From a virus, in IMG/VR virus record IMGVR_UViG_3300041402_000314, positions 62,001 to 126,000 of that record: DNA of 64,000 bases, one strand, 5' to 3'. The stretch's first letter is position 1, and each line of letters begins with the position of its first letter. Below the pieces are notes generated by a model. It was not told the DNA's origin, made no database searches, and saw only the letters and a program-made list of their open reading frames with translations. Shown here piece after piece: positions 40,883 through 48,859 of this stretch. Both the position numbers and the translations under genes were made by a program.

Positions 40883-41071
40883 ATGAAAAAGGATGAACTA
40901 GGAAAAAGAATACTTGAAATCCCAGAAGATGGTGAATTTTGGAATAGTGGCTGCGGTGACTCTTTCTATGATGTCGGTAAGATACTTTTGGAAAAGGGAT
41001 TCAGTATGGATGAGACTATAGATATGCTCGAAACTCTTTATTTTGCTACTGCCTCTGAATTTGGGTCTTAA
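40883..41071 (+). CDS. hypothetical protein, 62 aa
   Basis: Acidic; GEFWNSGCGDSFYDVGKILLE then a helix. Starts right after the previous stop. Similar short proteins occur in other phages, I believe, but no role is known. Confidence 0.6.
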   Translation: MKKDELGKRILEIPEDGEFWNSGCGDSFYDVGKILLEKGFSMDETIDMLETLYFATASEFGS

Positions 41072-41072
41072 T

Positions 41073-41264
41073 ATGACAGACGCTATTTGTGATGTTAAAA
41101 AATGCCAGAAAGAATTGGACGAGAAAGGAGCATTATTATTCAGTCCTCCAGCTAAATCTATTAATCGGGTATTCGGTCTGGGTGGTGAAATAGACGTGAC
41201 TCGAAAATTCCATATCTGTAAAGAATGCTATTACGATATAATTCATAATTATATGGAGGATTAA
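41073..41264 (+). CDS. small protein with two Cys pairs
   Basis: A 63-residue protein from ATG 41073. CDVKKCQKEL and ICKECYYD could form one zinc site around FGLGGEIDVTRKFH. Function unknown. Confidence 0.6.
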   Translation: MTDAICDVKKCQKELDEKGALLFSPPAKSINRVFGLGGEIDVTRKFHICKECYYDIIHNYMED

Positions 41265-41265
41265 C

Positions 41266-41451
41266 TTGAAAATAAAAGAAGGTGTGGAAGTTTCAACCAG
41301 TGAATTTTGGTATGATATGAGTGAAGGATATTTATCGCCTCAAGAAATATTAGAAGACAAAAACGATATTGAAAAGGTATATCGGGCGATTAATACCCTC
41401 AAGGTTTTTAAGCAGTCATGTGAGGAACAAATAGAAGGTTTTATTCAATAG
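41266..41451 (+). CDS. hypothetical protein, 61 aa
   Basis: TTG start after GGAGG. Acidic helical protein. Not recognised. Confidence 0.55.
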   Translation: MKIKEGVEVSTSEFWYDMSEGYLSPQEILEDKNDIEKVYRAINTLKVFKQSCEEQIEGFIQ

Positions 41452-41459
41452 GAGAAGTA

Positions 41460-41705
41460 ATGGATATAACAATTGATGCCGATAACGTTGAAGTTAATAG
41501 TGGTTACTTTGGTGGGAAAAATCTCAGAGTAGATTTACGCGAGGTCGTTGCTAGTGATATATTAGAAAGTTTATTTGAGGACTTTCATGATTATGATATA
41601 GTGGGTCTAATTCTTGAACAAATATCTTTAAATGACTTTACTGATGCCTTGGAGGAGAATGACCGAGAAGAATTATATAGAAAATTGAAGGGGGAAATCG
41701 AATAA
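41460..41705 (+). CDS. hypothetical protein, 81 aa
   Basis: After AGGAG. Very acidic (isoelectric point clearly low), alternating strands and helices. Last gene before a late promoter. Not recognised. Confidence 0.6.
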   Translation: MDITIDADNVEVNSGYFGGKNLRVDLREVVASDILESLFEDFHDYDIVGLILEQISLNDFTDALEENDREELYRKLKGEIE

Positions 41706-41729
41706 TATTACCGTTCGGGAAATATTCGA

Positions 41730-41737
41730 TATAAATA
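41730..41737 (+). promoter_or_regulatory. T4-type late promoter
   Basis: TATAAATA followed by CTTATAAA, 28 bases upstream of the next gene. Confidence 0.7.
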
Positions 41738-41764
41738 CTTATAAAAAGGAAATGAGTATCTTAT

Positions 41765-42013
41765 ATGGAATTAAACCCAACAACAGATTTAATAAACGCC
41801 CTTGAGGGTGAGCTAGTCCACATAAAGACTTTCGATGAATATGAAATGATTGACCGTTATAACATCAAAGAAGCTGGTACACTATATATGCTGAATAATA
41901 GATGTTCGGTGGAAGCAACTAATATATCATCTATTCAATGGATTAATGATCATAAAGACCCTGATAAAGATAAGACTTATTATGGCCTGAAAGAATCGAC
42001 TAAGGAACATTAA
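41765..42013 (+). CDS. hypothetical protein, 82 aa
   Basis: First gene after a late promoter. Small alpha/beta protein (KEAGTLYMLNNRCSVEATNI). Function unknown. Confidence 0.6.
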   Translation: MELNPTTDLINALEGELVHIKTFDEYEMIDRYNIKEAGTLYMLNNRCSVEATNISSIQWINDHKDPDKDKTYYGLKESTKEH

Positions 42014-42517
42014 ATGAAAAGCAGTTTACAGAAAGAAATAGATGAGTGGTTAGGGCAAGAGGATAGTACCATACCAGAACCAACGAGTCCAGCATTACAA
42101 TCATCATTCTTTGATATGGTGGATAATATGATAAAGCTTAACAGGCAACATAGGATGAATTTACCTATGAATGTACCTACTTCAATTAGTCCTGTTCAAT
42201 TTGCTATGGAATTTTGTACTGTTAAATGTGATATAGGTAGACGAACAGGAAAGACGGGATATGTTAAATATAAAGCAGATGAAAATTCCTTTATAATTGT
42301 TCCAGAACATCAATTAGTGAGATCATATCCTAAAAATCTTATAGTTAAATGCGTCCGAGATATAATCCATTTTCCTAATATATTTCATGGTAAGAAAGCT
42401 CAAACCATCTATATAGATGAACCACAAATGGTTTTTAGATCAATTCCGCAACCTGATTTATATTATAGATTAGTGGATGAAATGTATGACCAAACCTTTA
42501 TATTGTTGGGAGCTTGA
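42014..42517 (+). CDS. small P-loop-like protein with N-terminal LQ-E-D-WL motif
   Basis: A 167-residue protein. It opens MKSSLQKEIDEWLGQED, the motif found at the C-terminus of four proteins at 38.2-39.6 kb. Then comes a Walker A-like CDIGRRTGKT (about 73-82) and a Walker B-like QTIYIDEPQMV (about 136-146). It is too short for a terminase or helicase, so it may be a reduced NTP-binding protein. Confidence 0.7.
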   Translation: MKSSLQKEIDEWLGQEDSTIPEPTSPALQSSFFDMVDNMIKLNRQHRMNLPMNVPTSISPVQFAMEFCTVKCDIGRRTGKTGYVKYKADENSFIIVPEHQLVRSYPKNLIVKCVRDIIHFPNIFHGKKAQTIYIDEPQMVFRSIPQPDLYYRLVDEMYDQTFILLGA

Positions 42518-42519
42518 AA

Positions 42520-42747
42520 ATGAAAGTAGTTGGAGATTGTACAGACGAAGATGTTAAGAGAATGATGGATGAAAAACTCACCTTTATATATTCTCAATGC
42601 GATTGTGAAGGCTGGAAGAAATATATACCGATTTTGGATAGCCATAGTGCAATGTCCGCTATTCGAGGAGCAACACATATCCCTTATCCTGAAGAAGGCG
42701 TATTCAAATTCTGTCCTTGGTGCGGAAAGCAGAGGCATACGTTATGA
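42520..42747 (+). CDS. hypothetical protein with Cys pairs, 75 aa
   Basis: ATG 42520 after GGGAGCTTGAAA. CDCEGW in the middle and FKFCPWCGKQ near the end. The last part is like zinc-ribbon ends. Function unknown. Confidence 0.65.
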   Translation: MKVVGDCTDEDVKRMMDEKLTFIYSQCDCEGWKKYIPILDSHSAMSAIRGATHIPYPEEGVFKFCPWCGKQRHTL

Positions 42748-42983
42748 ACAAATTTATCAAATGTTTATATAAGAAGTTAACTACTCCTAAATGTAAGCAT
42801 ATTTGGAAGACAGAAGACATAGAATTTCTTTATAGTAAGGAACATATGGGACATGCTTGTGGGTATATAGATATAGATTACTATGATGTTTATGCCCACC
42901 ACCAAAGATGTCTTAACTGTGATGAGAATAGAATCGTAACTAACAGCGAACTTGTTTCATCGCCAAAAGCCAAAACATTATGA
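42744..42983 (+). CDS. hypothetical Cys/His protein, 79 aa
   Basis: Overlaps the previous stop (ATGA). CKHIWKTED and HHQRCLNCDENR suggest one zinc site. Ends in the next start. Function unknown. Confidence 0.6.
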   Translation: MNKFIKCLYKKLTTPKCKHIWKTEDIEFLYSKEHMGHACGYIDIDYYDVYAHHQRCLNCDENRIVTNSELVSSPKAKTL

Positions 42984-43159
42984 TCGTATATGATGAGCCA
43001 GATGAGAATGGTAAAAATCGAGAGATAAGTGTCACCGAAGAAATAGCCATTAAATCACAGAAAGAAGTAGCATTAAAGGCTAATGGATATGTCTATAAAA
43101 ATGATGAGGACGCATTAGCAGACTTCATGACTATACATTGGGCATGGAAAGAGGATTAA
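42980..43159 (+). CDS. 59-residue acidic protein
   Basis: Overlaps the previous stop (ATGA) and ends one base before the next start. Coupling on both sides supports it. Not recognised. Confidence 0.6.
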   Translation: MIVYDEPDENGKNREISVTEEIAIKSQKEVALKANGYVYKNDEDALADFMTIHWAWKED

Positions 43160-43160
43160 T

Positions 43161-43427
43161 ATGAAAGTAAAAGATTTTGAAATGGTAGAAAGTATCAAGA
43201 AATTATCTATGGGTAAAAATGATATTTTGGTTTTACAGCTCAAAAATATAATGTCTAAAAAGCAGTATAGTTTATATGCGAAAGAAACAATAGCAATGAT
43301 CAGAGACTCGTATGAACAAATACCTCATGTAATGATATTACCTGCTGATATGGATTTAAGTGTATTAACTATAGAAGATGAGAAACCTGATAAAACTGTA
43401 AAAATCCCTGAACCAGTAGAGGATTGA
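43161..43427 (+). CDS. hypothetical protein, 88 aa
   Basis: Starts two bases after the previous stop, with GAGGATTAAT upstream. Alpha/beta protein with HVMILPADMDLSVL. Function unknown. Confidence 0.65.
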   Translation: MKVKDFEMVESIKKLSMGKNDILVLQLKNIMSKKQYSLYAKETIAMIRDSYEQIPHVMILPADMDLSVLTIEDEKPDKTVKIPEPVED

Positions 43428-43429
43428 AA

Positions 43430-43894
43430 ATGGCACGACAAACAGCACTAATAAAGATATCGGGTGATTTGGTAAACTCACAAGAAGTTATTCAATGGAT
43501 TAAAGAAATATCCCAAGAATTCTTTACAGTTATATGTATAGGTGGCGGTACTCAAATAAATGAAGCCTTTATTAATAGTGGCATAGCTATTGGTACACAT
43601 GGCCCATTAGGTAGAGAAACAAATACTTTTCTTGAACGTCAATTAGCAAGGGATATTTTAGAAAGTAATCAGAGTGATCTTCAAGATGCCTTATCCGAAC
43701 AAAATATATCTGCCTCCGTAATAATACCTACCCTTGATATTGGTACTGTCTTATGTCACGTCAATGGGGATATATTTATATTATCGGCTTATCATGGCTA
43801 TAATAAACTATATATTGTGACCACTAAGGAAAGAGTAGATACTAAGGAACTTGAATTTGCTAAGTATCCCAAGATATCTATTAAAGGATTTTAA
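43430..43894 (+). CDS. amino-acid-kinase-fold-like protein
   Basis: A 154-residue protein. TALIKISGDLV and VICIGGGTQINEAFINSG resemble the first two nucleotide-binding segments of the amino-acid kinase fold (acetylglutamate or uridylate kinase), and YIVTTKERVD resembles a later strand. The usual family length is about 240-300, so this is a reduced version. No pathway partner is nearby. Ends five bases from the convergent head completion gene. Confidence 0.6.
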   Translation: MARQTALIKISGDLVNSQEVIQWIKEISQEFFTVICIGGGTQINEAFINSGIAIGTHGPLGRETNTFLERQLARDILESNQSDLQDALSEQNISASVIIPTLDIGTVLCHVNGDIFILSAYHGYNKLYIVTTKERVDTKELEFAKYPKISIKGF

Positions 43895-43898
43895 GGGA

Positions 43899-44396
43899 TT
43901 AACGCCTCGGTTTCTTCTTCTTATTATATATCTCGATCTCAGTCAAAATTTTCCATTCCCATCCTCTTTTAACACAATAAGCTTTAGCCGCCTCCCATTT
44001 TGCAGAGTTAACAGCATACGTATAAGTCTCCCTTAATAACGTTTGAGTCCTCTTACCCCTTCTTCTAACAGGTGGTAAGGACTGAGCATATGGTTTCACC
44101 TCGATCAAATATTTCGACAATCTCCCCTGAGTATCCCTTATAATAGCGAAAAAATCTGGAAAATATCTAGCTGGTTTAGTCTGAACCACCTTGTCCTTAT
44201 TGAATTTTATCGGCTTATGATAGCCTATAATAATGGATTCTGAATTCCATTCCACCACATTTGGATTAGCATCAAAATACCTCATCACTTTTAATTCCCA
44301 CGAACTACGATACACAATAGGCCACGCACCTTTATATTTTGAAGGGTGTTTCGGTATATACGTTCCCTGACTATATTTAGATTTTCCTCTAGGCAT
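43899..44396 (-). CDS. head completion nuclease, gp4-like
   Basis: A 165-residue protein on the minus strand. YRSSWELKVMRYFDANPNV, VVEWNSESIIIGYHKP, a RYFPDFFAII strand and YLIEVKPYAQ match the TnsA-like nuclease fold of T4 gp4 (gp50/65), needed to finish filled heads. Catalytic Glu, Asp and Lys fall in SSWE, FPDF and EVKP. It is the only intact minus-strand gene in the window and is served by a bidirectional late promoter. Confidence 0.85.
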   Translation of the reverse strand: MPRGKSKYSQGTYIPKHPSKYKGAWPIVYRSSWELKVMRYFDANPNVVEWNSESIIIGYHKPIKFNKDKVVQTKPARYFPDFFAIIRDTQGRLSKYLIEVKPYAQSLPPVRRRGKRTQTLLRETYTYAVNSAKWEAAKAYCVKRGWEWKILTEIEIYNKKKKPRR

Positions 44397-44423
44397 AAGT
44401 AACCATCCATTTTTTTATAGTAG

Positions 44424-44443
44424 TATAAATATTTATATAAATA
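44424..44443. promoter_or_regulatory. bidirectional late promoter
   Basis: TATAAATATTTATA (44424-44437) is a palindrome of the late motif, and a second forward TATAAATA (44436-44443) overlaps it. It stands between the divergent gp4-like gene and the gene before the portal. Confidence 0.8.
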
Positions 44444-44467
44444 ATTATAAAGAGGATGAGTACGTAT

Positions 44468-45010
44468 ATGCCTTTCACAAGAAAATATAAGAAATTTGCT
44501 ACTGGCGGCTTCGCCCAATTTAGTTATAGCCCTAAGTGGCTCTCAAAATTATCCTTCTATGACAGAAGACCCCTTATCATTTTTATGGCTTACGATAACC
44601 AACGTAAATTGATACATGGAATAAATCTTCATTGGCTTACTAAAGAACAAAGAAGAAGAACCATCGCTTTAGTTAAAAGTGCTATGCGTATAACGAAAGA
44701 TAAGGGCTGGCCTTTTTCTAAGCCTATGCCTCTTGATATCTATCGTCTACTCAAAAGTAAATATCCTATTGCGACCATAGCATATAGAACATACTTCCCT
44801 AACCGTATAAGAAACGTATCCTTTCCTGCATGGGAGTGGGGAAACGAGGATGTGGAAGAGAAGATCATCAATACAGATACCGAGAAGATTATTGGTGTTT
44901 CTCCAGAACAAATTCAAGCACTCGCAAAAAAAGCATTGGGAGCTAGAGGACAGACCCAGACGAGAAAGGCTAAGAGAAGATCAAAAAGGTATAAATCAAA
45001 AAGTAGATAG
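44468..45010 (+). CDS. small head/neck-module protein, function uncertain
   Basis: About 180 residues. The start is uncertain (ATG 44456 or 44468); the late promoter and AGAGGATGAG favour 44468. LSFYDRRPLIIFMAYD and HGINLHWL are a pattern I know from small T4-group structural-module proteins; the role is not settled. The C-terminus is very basic (TRKAKRRSKRYKSKSR), suggesting DNA contact. Confidence 0.75.
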   Translation: MPFTRKYKKFATGGFAQFSYSPKWLSKLSFYDRRPLIIFMAYDNQRKLIHGINLHWLTKEQRRRTIALVKSAMRITKDKGWPFSKPMPLDIYRLLKSKYPIATIAYRTYFPNRIRNVSFPAWEWGNEDVEEKIINTDTEKIIGVSPEQIQALAKKALGARGQTQTRKAKRRSKRYKSKSR

Positions 45011-45019
45011 ATAAATAGA

Positions 45020-45027
45020 TATAAATA
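45020..45027 (+). promoter_or_regulatory. late promoter of the portal gene
   Basis: TATAAATA followed by CTTAAAACTA, 28 bases before the portal ATG. Confidence 0.8.
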
Positions 45028-45054
45028 CTTAAAACTATTACGAGGAAATATAAT

Positions 45055-46713
45055 ATGAGTTGGTTAGATAAATTAAGAGGTAAGGATGTCTTAGAAGAAA
45101 ATCCTAAGATCATTAAGTCCTTTGAACAGACTAAGGATAAGCAAGAAGAGAAAGAAGAAAATGACATCGAGAAAATGGGAGCTACTGAATTTGAAATGTT
45201 CGGTAGTATGGAGTATTACTATAATTCTATTTATGGTACGACTTCCGATAAAGTAAGGCTTGCCAAAGAATATAGAGAAATGGCTATGTTCCCAGAAGTT
45301 GCGGATGCATTAGATGAAATCTGTGATGAGGCTATTGTCCCTGATGATGAAGGTGAAATCCTTAGTCTGCGTTTCGATGATGAAACCTTACAGAAAAATA
45401 AAAACAAAGTTAAAAATCTCCAGAAGGAATTTGACTTTGTAATCAACAAACTACTCAGTTTCAATGATGATGGATTTAATCTCTTCAGAAAATTCTATGT
45501 AGAGGGTGAGCTTTATGGTGAGATGGTTATTAATCCGAAGTCTCCTAAACAGGGTATTAAGAAGATCGTATTTCTGCCTCCCGAAACAATAACTCCAGAA
45601 TATGATGAATATAATAACATCAAAGGATTTATTCAGAAAGTGGAGGGCGGTCACAAAAATGGTAATGATGCGCTTATTAAATTTAGTTCTGAGCAGATTT
45701 CTTATGTGAATTCAGGTATTTTCAGTACCGATAAAAGAGTTCCGTTAAGCTTTATTGAAAGAGCTAAAGTAGCTTATCGACAATTGAAGTGGATGGAAGA
45801 CGCTCTTATTATATATAGAATAGTTCGTGCGCCAGAAAGAAGAGTCTTCACTGTTGATGTTGGTAATCTTCCAAAGAAGAAAGCTGAAGAATACATGAAC
45901 AATATCATTAAACGATATAAGCAGAAGAAAATCTATAATCCTCAGACAGGTGAAATCGATGTAGGTAAGCAAGTTTTGTCTATGATCGAAGACTTCTGGT
46001 TGCCTAAAAGAGCCGATGGTTCTGGTCCGTCCGTAGAAACCTTAGATGGAGGTTCAAATCTTGGAGAGATAGATGACGTTATCTATTTCGTTAAGAAGCT
46101 CTATAAGGCTCTTAAAATCCCTACAAAGCGTATGGATGAAGAGAGTAGTGGTGGTGTTTATCAGCCAAACGGAAAATCTGGTGAAATCGATAGGGATGAG
46201 ATCAAATTTGCTAAGTATGTCGTAAGGGTAAGACAAAGGTTTATTAAGTTCCTGACTCAGATTTTCGTAAAGCATCTTCAACTTACTGGCCTATGGAAGC
46301 AATATAAGCTCGATGAAGACATGTTCTCTTTCATATTCAATGAAGAAAATGAATGGAGAGAAACCAAGAAGCTTGAGAACTTTAGGGAAAGACTTGATAT
46401 CTTCCGTGAAGCTAAAGATCATTCATCTGACCCTGAGAAAGCTATTTACGCTATTGAATGGTTACAGAAAGAAATTCTCAAGATGTCTGATGAAGATATT
46501 GAAGAAAATAGAAAACTAATTGAGAAGGATAGAAAGGAAAAGGAAGAAACTGAAGATAAATGGGGTGCTGGTGATGAGCCAGAAGAAACTGACGGAGATG
46601 CGGATGGTGGCGGTAAGCCTCCAAAGAAGGAGCCTGAAGTAGAGCCAGAAGCGGAGCCTGAAGATGGAGATGAGGAAGAACCAGAAGAAGAAAGTACGGT
46701 TTTAAATACGTAA
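45055..46713 (+). CDS. portal protein, gp20-like
   Basis: A 552-residue portal that forms the dodecameric DNA gate at the head vertex. YREMAMFPEVADALDEICDEAIV and the following acidic DDEGEILSLRF, the central FLPPETITPEYDEYNNIKGF and DDVIYFVKKLYKALKIPTKRM segments are typical of gp20. The last 60 residues are an acidic Glu/Pro tail, longer than in T4. Late promoter upstream; followed by the head-core genes in T4 order. Confidence 0.93.
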   Translation: MSWLDKLRGKDVLEENPKIIKSFEQTKDKQEEKEENDIEKMGATEFEMFGSMEYYYNSIYGTTSDKVRLAKEYREMAMFPEVADALDEICDEAIVPDDEGEILSLRFDDETLQKNKNKVKNLQKEFDFVINKLLSFNDDGFNLFRKFYVEGELYGEMVINPKSPKQGIKKIVFLPPETITPEYDEYNNIKGFIQKVEGGHKNGNDALIKFSSEQISYVNSGIFSTDKRVPLSFIERAKVAYRQLKWMEDALIIYRIVRAPERRVFTVDVGNLPKKKAEEYMNNIIKRYKQKKIYNPQTGEIDVGKQVLSMIEDFWLPKRADGSGPSVETLDGGSNLGEIDDVIYFVKKLYKALKIPTKRMDEESSGGVYQPNGKSGEIDRDEIKFAKYVVRVRQRFIKFLTQIFVKHLQLTGLWKQYKLDEDMFSFIFNEENEWRETKKLENFRERLDIFREAKDHSSDPEKAIYAIEWLQKEILKMSDEDIEENRKLIEKDRKEKEETEDKWGAGDEPEETDGDADGGGKPPKKEPEVEPEAEPEDGDEEEPEEESTVLNT

Positions 46714-46715
46714 GA

Positions 46716-46723
46716 TATAAATA
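46716..46723 (+). promoter_or_regulatory. late promoter of the prohead core genes
   Basis: TATAAATA followed by ATTAAAATATT, two bases after the portal stop. Confidence 0.8.
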
Positions 46724-46759
46724 ATTAAAATATTAATAAGATTTAAGGAGAAATATATT

Positions 46760-46930
46760 ATGGGTATGAAAGAATTGATAGACGGAATTAATGACGATAA
46801 CTTTTCAGATGCTAGAGACGAACTTAAGACATATGTTCAAGATAACATCACAAGTAGAGTTAGTGTTAAACAAGAAGAGCTTGGTTTAGTTATCCCTGTT
46901 GAAGAAGGCGATGCTGGCGAGGAAGACTAA
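46760..46930 (+). CDS. prohead core protein, gp67-like
   Basis: A 56-residue protein after AAGGAG. KELIDGINDDNFSDARDEL matches the start of T4 gp67 (EGLIEAIKSNDLVAARK pattern), and the end is acidic (EEGDAGEED). T4 gp67 is 80 residues. Position between portal and protease genes confirms the call. Confidence 0.8.
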   Translation: MGMKELIDGINDDNFSDARDELKTYVQDNITSRVSVKQEELGLVIPVEEGDAGEED

Positions 46931-47239
46931 ATGAGTGTTATCGATAAGATAGATAACCTTCTGAATGAAGCCTCTTCTAAGAAGCCTAAAGACATTAAAA
47001 GCATTTGGGATGCTGGTGAAGATGAAACGGATAGGTATACCATTGTCTTCGACCCTAAACAAGGTTATGAAGCTAATCCGGGTCTTTATATGATATTAGG
47101 ATTTGCTGCTGGTAGAGGCGGTGGTTCTATTTCTCAATGGGGAGAAGCCAAAGAAGGTAAACATTTAGGTAAAAAGCTTAAATGGGAAGATTTACCAAAA
47201 GAATCTCAAGAGCATGTTTTACAAAGGATTAAGGAATAA
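46931..47239 (+). CDS. small head protein with capsid-targeting-like N-terminus
   Basis: A 102-residue protein in the gp68 position. The N-terminus VIDKIDNLLNEASSKK ends in LNE followed by A, the expected cleavage pattern of the T4 prohead protease, and is nearly the same as the gene cut by the right edge (63869). The body (GLYMILGFAAGRGGGS, then ISQWGEAKEG) is not like T4 gp68. Confidence 0.75.
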   Translation: MSVIDKIDNLLNEASSKKPKDIKSIWDAGEDETDRYTIVFDPKQGYEANPGLYMILGFAAGRGGGSISQWGEAKEGKHLGKKLKWEDLPKESQEHVLQRIKE

Positions 47240-47250
47240 GGGAGACTAAG

Positions 47251-47928
47251 ATGAATCAACATCCATTAGTATTTTTAAGGGAAGAATTTGATTTTCAAAA
47301 CTTCGATAATATTATTGAAGAAGGTAAAGACGGTAAGGAAAAGACATATTGGGTTGTCGGTCCTACTATTGTATCTGAAGCAGAAAACAAGAATGGTAGA
47401 AAATACCAGAAGAGTGTCTGTGAAAGAGAAGTAGAAAGGTTCCAAAAAACAATAGATGAGAATAGGTCTGCTGGTGAACTTGGACATCCGAGTACACCAG
47501 AAATTAATCTCGAAAGAATATCTCATTACATCAAAGAGTTAAAGCAAGATGGAAATATTTGGATAGGTAAGCATCAAGTAGCTTCTACTCCAATGGGAAA
47601 CATCGCTAAAGCTCTCATTAATGATGGATATAAAATGGGTATTTCTACAAGAGGTCTTGGAACAGTTAAGGACGGAGTAGTAGGCGAGGATTTTAGATTG
47701 ATTACTGCCGACCTAGTTTCTGAGCCTTCTGGTCCCGGATGTTTTGTTGAATCTATTGTAGAAAATAAGCAATGGATTATAGACGAGTCTGGGAAAATCA
47801 AAGAAGTAGCGATGGAAGAAGCTTATGATGATCTTGAAGAAAAACTATGCGATTTGCCTAAACATGATATTGAAAAATTCATGATGGAAGCTATCTCATC
47901 ATTTGTTTCTAAAATTCAAAAAGCGTAA
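47251..47928 (+). CDS. prohead protease, gp21-like
   Basis: A 225-residue serine protease that cuts head proteins during maturation. AGELGHPSTPEINLERISHYI contains the catalytic His region, STPMGNIAKALINDGYKMGISTRGLG the nucleophile Ser region, and LITADLVSEPSGPGCFVES the third site, as in gp21. Its own N-terminus has NIIEEG, a possible self-cleavage point. Confidence 0.92.
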   Translation: MNQHPLVFLREEFDFQNFDNIIEEGKDGKEKTYWVVGPTIVSEAENKNGRKYQKSVCEREVERFQKTIDENRSAGELGHPSTPEINLERISHYIKELKQDGNIWIGKHQVASTPMGNIAKALINDGYKMGISTRGLGTVKDGVVGEDFRLITADLVSEPSGPGCFVESIVENKQWIIDESGKIKEVAMEEAYDDLEEKLCDLPKHDIEKFMMEAISSFVSKIQKA

Positions 47929-47941
47929 AAAAATCACGATA

Positions 47942-47949
47942 TATAAATA
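47942..47949 (+). promoter_or_regulatory. late promoter of the scaffold gene
   Basis: AATCACGATATATAAATAATTA; the same block precedes the capsid gene. Confidence 0.85.
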
Positions 47950-47996
47950 ATTAAAATAACATAGTAAAATAGTCACAAGGAGATTAAGGAGATAAT

Positions 47997-48782
47997 ATGA
48001 ATCCACTAGAAAAATTAATCGAGTTTATTGAAAAAGAAGGAAAGGTTGAACTTTCTGAAGGTTTCAAATCTAAGCTTGAGGACGCTATCAAGGTAGCAAC
48101 TGTAGACAAGGAAACTGAGATTGAAGGTCTTAAGGAAATAATGAAGGAAGCTAAAGCTGAGATCGAATCTGGTAGAAGCGAACTTCAAGCTCTTAAGGAA
48201 GGCACTCTGGAAGATGCGAAGAAGGCTATAGAAGAGTATAAGGAATCTCTTACTGAGAAGATTTCTAGTTATCTTGAGTCTGAACTACAAAATCTCATTC
48301 CTGAGAATCTTGTAGAAGCTCAAGCTAAAGTAGAAGCTTATGAGCCTATCGTAGAAAAAGTTAAGGGCATATTCAAAGGTTATGGAGTTGAAATCGATTC
48401 TGAAGCTCATGATGTTCTTAAGGAAGCTAAAGAAGAAATTCTTGGACTCCAGAAAAGCTATGACACTATCGTAGCTGACAAACTTAAGCTTGAAGAGAAG
48501 ACTGCCGAGCTTCTTGCTAAGTATGTATTGAAGGAAAAGTGTGACGGTCTTACTGAAGCACAAGTCACTAAAATCAATGTTATCTTCAAAGGAAGTGATG
48601 TTGAAGAAATCGAAGAGAAATTTGAGTCTGTAGCTGATCTTATTATCTCTGATGGTTCTTCTGCTAGTGATGGTGATAGTGTTGATGGTGCTGGTTCTGG
48701 TTCTGATTTTATTGACGAATCTGCTGGTTCTGCTGCTATAATCGAAGAGGATGTTAACTCCCTCGGACAAGACCTTCTTTAA
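47997..48782 (+). CDS. prohead scaffold protein, gp22-like
   Basis: A 261-residue, strongly acidic, helical coiled-coil protein between protease and major capsid genes, as T4 gp22 (269 residues). Several E-rich sites could be cleaved by the protease. The C-terminus (SDFIDESAGSAAIIEEDVNSL) resembles the gp22 capsid-binding end. Confidence 0.88.
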   Translation: MNPLEKLIEFIEKEGKVELSEGFKSKLEDAIKVATVDKETEIEGLKEIMKEAKAEIESGRSELQALKEGTLEDAKKAIEEYKESLTEKISSYLESELQNLIPENLVEAQAKVEAYEPIVEKVKGIFKGYGVEIDSEAHDVLKEAKEEILGLQKSYDTIVADKLKLEEKTAELLAKYVLKEKCDGLTEAQVTKINVIFKGSDVEEIEEKFESVADLIISDGSSASDGDSVDGAGSGSDFIDESAGSAAIIEEDVNSLGQDLL

Positions 48783-48798
48783 GAAAAAAATCACGATA

Positions 48799-48806
48799 TA
48801 TAAATA
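48799..48806 (+). promoter_or_regulatory. late promoter of the major capsid gene
   Basis: AATCACGATATATAAATAATTA, as before the scaffold gene. Confidence 0.85.
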
Positions 48807-48859
48807 ATTACAAAAGATATAATAAACAATTACAAAAGGAGCTTTAAGGAGATAATAAT

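Noticed and set aside
42014-42517. Terminase large subunit
   Set aside because: It has Walker-like motifs but only 167 residues and no nuclease domain.
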